This document shows positions 57,600 to 64,000 of a DNA stretch of 64,000 bases, piece by piece (the first letter of the stretch is position 1; each line of letters begins with the position of its first letter). This DNA is from Tamarix chinensis. Taxonomy: Eukaryota; Streptophyta; Magnoliopsida; Caryophyllales; Tamaricaceae. The notes below the pieces were generated by a model. It worked only from the letters and a program-made list of their open reading frames with translations. It was not told the DNA's origin and searched no databases. The translations under genes were made by a program, and so were the position numbers. The DNA is taken from positions 27,027,014-27,091,013 of the forward strand of contig CM060177.1 in the NCBI GenBank assembly GCA_030549775.1, in the 5' to 3' direction.

Positions 57600-59350
57600 A
57601 CTTAATTACATAGGGAAAATCTCAATAAATTTTATCCATTTCCCATGTCTCTTATTTAGTTTAGATTGACTCTTCAAATACTTAATTGCTTCCTAATCAA
57701 TATTAATAACAAAATCCTTTAGAAATAGATAATGTTGTCATAATTCCAATGCTTTCACTAAGGTGAACAATTATTTTTCATAGATAGAATAGTTCATAGT
57801 TCTACCACTTATTGTCTCACTAAAATAAGCAACATGTTTACTTTCTTGAGAAAGAACATCAACAATTCCAAGGCTTGAAATGTCACAATCAAGCTCAAAC
57901 ATTTTATCAAAGTCTGGCAAAACTAATAGAGGAGCTTGAGTTCATTGTTCCTTAAGTACATCAAATTCATTATGATTTTCTAATCCTCATTTAAATCCAT
58001 TATCCTTTTTTAGTAAAAGTATTTAATGATGCAGCTCAAGTGCTAAAGTTCTTCACAAACCTATAATAAAAAATAACACAAGCTATAGAAACTTCTAACT
58101 TTAGTAATAGATTTAGGCACTAGCCAATATTGTATTGCTTTAATCTTATCCTTATCAACTAATATGCCATCTTAACTGATGAGAAAATTCCAATAAAATT
58201 TCTAAGACCATGGTTCGTACGCCACATAAATGTACTTGGAGTATTAGTTAAACCAAAAGTCATATAACCCACAAATTTTCTTAAAGGCGCTATTCCATTC
58301 AATTCCTTTTTTCAATCCAATATGATGATGACCATTTTTTAAATCAATTTTGGAAACCATTGCAACCACATGTAATTGATCTAACATCTCATCAAGCTTA
58401 GGTATGAGATACCCATACTTAATGATTATCTTATTACTTACTTTAATATATATATATGCATCCTCTAACTCCCATCTTTCTTAGGAACTAAGAGAAAAGG
58501 CAAAAAATAAGGACTCATGGATTCTCTAATGTATCCTTTATTTAATAGATCAATAACATGCCTTTTAAACCTTTTCACTTCTTTAGAGTTATCTTGATAT
58601 GAAGGCCTATTAGGTAAAGTTTATATGTTGTTCTGTACCTCTTAAAGGGCGTAATATGTGGGGATTCTCATTGAGAAATAACTTAGAATACTCAGATAAT
58701 GAAACCTTAACATTGTGAGGTAAGAAATCAAATAACCTAGCTCAATACTTATAACATTCCTTAAACACCAGCAAGAATATAGCCTTATTATCACTCAAAG
58801 CACGATAAAATTCACTCTTTTTAACACAAAACTCAAATGATTTTTTTGTTCCTTATAACTAAACCTTATATTTTAGTTTTCTTTGTTCAATTATTTATAA
58901 TTAGGTTTCATTTTTTGCTTGGTCATCATAAATGTCCTTTGGGGTGAGGGGTGCTAATGTAATATTCCTATCATCCTTATATAATGTATATCTATCTGTG
59001 TACCACCACGAGTGAGTTTCCTATCATACTGTCAGGGTCTCCCTAAGAGAACATAAGCAACACCCATGGGAATTATGTCACACAGAATAGAAACATCATA
59101 GTTTCCCAATTTCATATTCAATAAAAGTTGTCTATTAACCTTAAAATCTCCCAACTCATTTAACTATTGAATTCTATAAGGTTTAGGATGCTTAGTATCT
59201 AGTAATCCTAATTTAGACACCAAATGTGTAATGGCATCATTAATACAACTCCCACCGTCAATATCTATGTTAAAACACTTATTATTAATTAAACACTTTA
59301 TATGGTAAATATTTTCTTGTTACACATCATAAGGGTCTAGTAGCCTATTG
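57600..59350 (-). pseudogene. Ty3/gypsy protease, RT and RNase H remnant
   Basis: RT is recognisable as DLLNKGYIRESMSPYFLPFL, LVPKKDGS, YLIPKLDEMLDQLH and VSKIDLKNGHHHIGLKKG (about 58555-58290). It is followed by an FGLTNTPSTFM segment, with the YFDD box lost to frameshift. Frames change repeatedly. Protease sequence upstream is too decayed to place its Asp. Confidence 0.7.
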
Positions 59351-59499
59351 CTAGTTGAGGCCCTACATACCACAAATAGCTCATGGTTAACAGGGAGTTT
59401 AATTTCTTCATCGAAACCATAAAAATCATTTCATAGTTTAACACTTTCTAATTCCTCACCTTCATATTCAAATTTTATGTTACCACATTCTCTTAGTAA

Positions 59500-60300
59500 A
59501 ATATTTCTCCTATTAGGACACTCTAAAACTATATGTCCAAGACCACCACACTTATAACATTTCATGTCTCTATCCCTTGTTTGTCCATTAATATTACTTG
59601 ATGCAATGACCTTACCCTTATCATTTCTATTCCCAAATTTAGAATCATTACTTTTACCTTTAAATTTAGATTTTCTAGAATTATTACCAGTATTCCTCTA
59701 ATTATCAGAATTATTACCACCAAAATTTCTCCCATAATTATTTTTTAACCCACAATCTGGTGGTTTAAATTGCAATGTTTACCATTGCCTTTAATGTTCT
59801 ATATAGATATCATTGAACTAAATTAGTTATATCACAATTCAATCCGCTTAACAACCTAACCATAGTTGCATCTTCATCCTCTGTTATACCAACCTTAATC
59901 AATGCCATTTCTAACTCCTTAAAGTATTCATCACTTGTCCTAGCTTCATGATTCAGAGTTTGTAATTTTCTATACAACTCTCTATAATAATGGTTTAGAA
60001 TAAACCTTTTACCCATTAATGACTTAAATTCAGCTCATGTCAATATGGGTGGCTCTCCACTTCTACCCACAAGGTTATAATACCACGATGAGTCATAATC
60101 TGTAAACTCTACTATATAACCATAATCCTTTTCTCTTCTAAATAGTTATGATAGTCAAATACTAGTTCCTATCCCATTTAAAGTAATAATAAAATCACTT
60201 TTCCCATTGAAACTTAGTATATTATACTTAATACTACCTAAGTTCCTATTAATGTGTTCCATCTCTCTATTGTTTTTATAAGGTTTCCTATCATGCTCAT
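59500..60300 (-). pseudogene. Ty3/gypsy gag, C-terminal part
   Basis: SIKYNILSFNGKSD, then MGKRFILNHYYRELYRKLQ (60016 on), TSDEYFKELEMALIKVGITE and ATMVRLLSGLN match plant Ty3 Gag. A CCHC knuckle, KCYKCGGLGHIVLECP, lies at about 59565-59518. Stops separate the parts. The N-terminal part is at 63609-63881. Confidence 0.8.
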
Positions 60301-60589
60301 TGTAATACCCCAAAATTTTGTGACCTTGATTTTGAAAGTATAGCCTCTTATCTGACAACTTAAACCTTCAATATTAGATAAATTATTTTTATTAAACCTT
60401 GACCCAAAAACCCAAAATAAATTTATTAATAATTTATCCTAATTGTTTTATCTTTTCCATTCTTATTTAAATCCTCCCTAAACTAATAATTTTATTCGGT
60501 TTATTTTTCTTAATCAGATACCATAATCCGGACAAGTTAATTTTATCCTAAACCTAATTTTTTTCTCCTTTTTTCCTTTTCTTTTTTTC

Positions 60590-61920
60590 CTTTTATTTTA
60601 CCCTTTTCTCTCCCCTTCTCTCTTTTGTTGTGCCTCCATTCCACAGGCCTGCACTAACCCTACCCATTATTTCCTCTCATTTTCTTTCCCTATCTAAATC
60701 CCTAGCCCACCTCCTTTTCTCCTTTTTTTCTCCTCTCTTTCTCCCCCGACTTGATCCAACCCAGCCACCCCAACCCGTTATCTTTCTTCTTTTTTTCTTT
60801 TTTCTTTCCCCTCCCATATATCCCATGTCTCCTTCTTCCTTTCCCTTCCCCCTTTCTTATTCTAGCCAAATAAGGCCTTACCCATTCCCCCTACACGTCA
60901 TGCTTCTTTCCTCTCTCAGTCATGCAACCATCTCCTCTGTCACCTTGCTACTCTCTCACCTACCTTGCAAGGCCCTCCACCGCATGTCCTCTGCACCATT
61001 GACAACCCCTGCACACCTAAACATGCCTCTACAATCCCCTGCATTGCCCCCATTCTACGCCTTTACCTATGCATGCCTACCTCCATTTCTTCTTCCAACC
61101 CAAACAACCCTATACTCCTCCCTCACACATGCCTTCCCCTCTCTCTATATACATATACATATAGACATAGGCACTCCTCATCAACCCAACTCCCTTGATT
61201 ATCCAGAACCCTAATCTCTCTCAACTTCATTTGGGTTTCTCGACAATCACCACCAGCCCTTCCCCTCGTGTATCACCCCTATAGCCATCATCATCACCAA
61301 ACTGCTCCTTCTTCTTCTTCTTTCTCATCTACCACCAAACCCCAAACCCATACCTCCTTTCTCCTTCTCCATACCTTACCTCTTATTTCTTTACCTTGCA
61401 CTTCACCATCCAACCCTTAGCTCCCCGCTGCTGCCCATCCCCTCCATAGCCTTTCCAGCTTCCTCACGCCACCAACAACCACACCACCAACCTCCGGTCA
61501 ACCACATATCTCTGTCTGTGCCTGTCCTTACCTCTTCTTCTTCCTTTCTTCTTATTTTCTTTCCCCTTCTCTCCCCTTCCTCTAATTTATTTTTCCTCCC
61601 TGCCATCAAAGTCAACACACCACCAAACCACCACCACTCTCATTGACTTTTCCCTCTGTCTTCTTTGTCGTACCTCCCTGCCTGACCATACCTCCACCCT
61701 TGCAACCTTTTTGAACAATCGAGCCACAATCACACCACCACCCAACCAATGTTGCCCCTACATCATGCCTCCCTACTTGCCATTAAAGCCATCCCCTTTC
61801 CCCATCTACGCTAACATACTGAGCCAGGTGGCCAACAACCACCACCTCACCATCCTTTGCCTCCCTATATTTCCACCCACCTCAACCATCACCTCCACCT
61901 AGCCAGCCTTTCTTGTCCCT
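60590..61920. repeat. Pyrimidine-rich zone in the solo LTR
   Basis: More than 1.3 kb dominated by C and T on the plus strand (CTTTCTCCCC, CCACCACC words). The 194-codon ORF at 60630-61214 has Pro/Ser/Leu-rich low complexity, fits this composition, and is not taken as a gene. Confidence 0.75.
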
Positions 61921-61974
61921 AGCCTTCCACCTTCGAACTTCGTCCAAAGAGTAGTGTGAGGTTTTACCCTTTTA

Positions 61975-61998
61975 AATAATAATAATAATAATAATAAT
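61975..61998. repeat. (AAT)n microsatellite
   Basis: Eight AAT/ATA units at the right edge of the pyrimidine-rich zone. Confidence 0.9.
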
Positions 61999-62879
61999 TT
62001 ATTTATTTACCCATACTTCACTCAAAGGTAATTCGGTATTTTTTCCTATTTAGTAAATATTTTTCATGATATTAATTTGGTTAATGTGATATTATTTTTA
62101 GATACAAATTTTTAGTAGTGAGGTTGTATAATTTTAGTAGGTTATCCGATAAATTTATGTTTTTGCTAGAAATCAGATAATGCTTATAATCTATTAAAAT
62201 GTGAGATATTGCATTGTTGTACATTAAGGACTTTGATGTGTAAATTTTATTAATTATGTTTGTTATGTTATAATCATTTTTTTAAAGAGTGTTAGCATGA
62301 AAACTAATAAAATCAAGCATGTTGAATTATTATGTGTATAAAAGTATGTTAAAATGGGTTTTATGTCGGGAGTAAATTATATTTGTCATTTGTGTTTATT
62401 ATGATAAGTTGAGGATGCCTAAGTATATTTTTAGCACGATTATTATTATTGGATACCCTAGGGGTAATTTGGTCATTTTAAGCATATCATGATATTCACT
62501 CCAATAAGTGTGCCTTAAATATTGATAAATATGGAATTATGTGCATGAAGTATTAGGAAAAAAGCATGTTAAGGTTTTATATGCTACACAATGTGTATGG
62601 TCGAGTATCTATACAAAATTGTGACTTTGTATGTTTATGATGAAAGAATGTATTGGGGTGGAAAATTCATTCATTTTGGGATTTGTAAGACTTTGGGTGG
62701 AAAATGAGAGCTATAGTTGTCTTAGAGGTATTTTGATCAATATGGGTTAAAAATAAAATTTTGCATATTTTAATGTGATGAGTGGTTCAATATATATATA
62801 TATTATGTGGAAATTTTGGAGTAAATAAAAATGGTCTAAATCCAATAAATGATGAAAGTGGTTTCAAGTGGGAATAGTA

Positions 62880-63310
62880 ATCTTAGGAACGAAATTATTA
62901 TCACATGTGGGGATTGTTTGAGTTTGACCTTGAATTCCGAATATATTGGTTATATTCATATTTAAGGAATGCATATTAAATTTGGGAATCACATGAGTCT
63001 CATGGGAAAAGGTATGATTGATTTGTGAAATTTAGATTTTGTAAGAAAGGTAAATAATAACCCTAAGTTTGCATGTGTAAAATATGGGAGTTGGATCTCA
63101 ATTTTTGTAGATGATGTCAATAACAATATTTGGGGATGTATATTTAATTTTATTGTTATTCATATTTTTTGGGAAGAGCTATGATTAAATTGTGGAATTA
63201 GGGTTTTGTGGAAAAATATTAATAGTAACCCTAAAGGTTAGCTATTATCGCATGTGTAAGAGGTTGGAGTTAAACCTTGATTTTTGGATATGTTTTCGAT
63301 AATAACATTT
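62880..63310. repeat. Three degenerate ~175-bp tandem units in the solo LTR
   Basis: Each unit has ACCCTAA/ATCTTAG, a GCATGTGTAA-like word, a GAGTTGGA/GAGTTTGACC word, TTTTTG and a GATAATAAC-like close, starting near 62880, 63055 and 63225. Confidence 0.55.
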
Positions 63311-63608
63311 TAATGATGGGAATTTAATTTGGTGAAAAAAATTTAGTACCTGAGGAGAATTTATGCTAGACTTATAAAATTAGGGTTTCCTAATATGAGC
63401 ATAATCTTTATCTTAGAGAAATGTATTGGAATTAATGTTGGTTGTGTTGTATGTCTACACATGCATATATATGAGGACCTTGAGAAATACCACCTTGAAT
63501 AAGATACTAATCACTTAAAGAGAAAAATTACGTGAGTCGGGGCCATTGGGTCCATTCCACCGGACGATAATAGTGTCTTAGGTGTGTTGTCCCTAAAGGT
63601 ATGTTACA

Positions 63609-63881
63609 CCCATCATCATTAATGGACACTTGATCCTAAAATTCTTCTGAGCCACCAAGTGGGGGTACCCTAATTCTAGGTTCAATAGGGACCCTACCGT
63701 ACACACTAGTAGGTTGGTCATTTTGTCTAACACCTTAAAAATTATAAAGTATAATATCTTGCTCTCCTCATCTTTGTTCCAAATTAGCAGATAATGTAGC
63801 AAAATGGGTAGTAAGTTGTTCTTGAAATGACCTAAGTGTTTCTAACACATTATTACTAGATAAGGGAACATGTTGGTTCAT
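63609..63881 (-). pseudogene. Ty3/gypsy gag, N-terminal part
   Basis: On the minus strand: MNQHVPLSSNNVLETLRSFQ, then EQLTTHFATLSANLEQR and, after a frame change, YGRVPIEPRIRVPPLGGSEE, the usual start of plant Ty3 Gag. It runs into the solo LTR at its left edge. Confidence 0.72.
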
Positions 63882-64000
63882 AAAAATTGATCACTATTAG
63901 ACATTTTTACTTATCAAGTATGCTTAGCAATGACTTAGCACATTTCACATAAGAACAACATACACGTAATTCACACTTGAATTAGTATTACAAAAGAAAA

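Larger units (their letters stand above)
60301..63608. repeat. 3.3-kb solo-LTR-like insertion in gag
   Basis: Begins TGTAATACCCCAAAATTTTG and ends GGTATGTTACA, inverted TGTAA/TTACA ends. Flanks CTCAT (60296-60300) and CCCAT (63609-63613) form a 5-bp duplication with one transition. Deleting it rejoins the gag frame (SINDD directly to EHDRKPYKNN on the minus strand). No integrase or RT inside. A long pyrimidine-rich zone (60590-61920) and repeats near 62880-63310 fill it. Orientation is unknown. Confidence 0.72.
56291..63881 (-). mobile_element. Ty3/gypsy retrotransposon internal region, decayed, with an insertion in gag
   Basis: On the minus strand the order is gag (63881-63609 and 60300-59500), protease region (about 59300-59000), RT (about 58570-58140), RNase H (about 58000-57600) and integrase (57265-56300), the Ty3 order. 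Its 5' LTR lies beyond the right edge. Stops and frameshifts occur in every domain, so it is dead. The integrase ends in a VIFQPGDLVWM...KINLLAKF part typical of plant Ty3 elements. Confidence 0.83.

Noticed and set aside
60630..61214. 194-codon ORF, plus strand
   Set aside because: Pro/Ser/Leu-rich low complexity that follows from the C/T-rich strand composition; it overlaps another ORF in a second frame and lies in a solo-LTR-like repeat.
1..64000. CRISPR arrays, bacterial operons, phage or organellar inserts
   Set aside because: No regularly spaced short repeats, no compact co-directional genes, and no plastid or mitochondrial gene order was seen; all coding signals are plant nuclear or transposon-derived.

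Overview
This is a repeat-dominated plant nuclear window. It carries split genes with GT-AG introns, LTR retrotransposons with plant-type primer-binding sites, L1-type LINEs with plant zf-RVT and RNase H tails, hAT and PIF/Harbinger-type elements, and the plant-only NPH3/RPT2-like family. There is no bacterial, viral or organellar gene organisation. Noncoding DNA is AT-rich, while the first exon of the acid phosphatase is very GC-rich. That gradient is more common in monocots, so a non-grass monocot is a weak guess only.

Host genes are few. The two intact ones are a four-exon NPH3/RPT2-like BTB protein gene (25830-28172, +) and a three-exon secreted HAD-type acid phosphatase gene (49786-51292, -). 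Two others look broken. One is the 3' end of an ABCG half-transporter at the left edge (1-291), with a stop and two frame changes. The other is a five-exon vacuolar H+-ATPase subunit E locus (37030-40338, -), with a 2-nt deletion in exon 2 and an early stop in exon 5.

The rest is layered transposon history. From left to right: an L1-type LINE on the minus strand (about 3590-11035) is split by a decayed Copia element (5411-9924, target duplication CTATA). Next come small hAT and PIF-type elements (11945-15740) and an Athila-like Ty3/gypsy gag (about 17200-19720) with an hAT derivative in its leader. A small hAT element (21383-21706) and a second LINE (22642-24835, +) lie just left of the NPH3-like gene. 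A 7456-bp hAT transposon (28581-36036) sits inside an older hAT-type MITE (28403-36369). Its transposase gene has an 822-bp internal tandem duplication and several stops. PIF-type MITEs lie in and around the V-ATPase pseudogene. A Helitron-like 3' end occurs at 55243-55267. The right end is a Ty3/gypsy element on the minus strand (about 55550-63881) whose gag is split by a 3.3-kb solo-LTR-like insertion (60301-63608).

The host genes do not form a pathway or cluster; they are separate single-copy-type plant genes divided by repeats. I found no convincing undescribed functional system. The most informative signals are the nested insertions with readable target duplications, a Copia 3' end that has taken in LINE flank, the internally duplicated hAT transposase, and the pseudogene evidence in VHA-E and ABCG.
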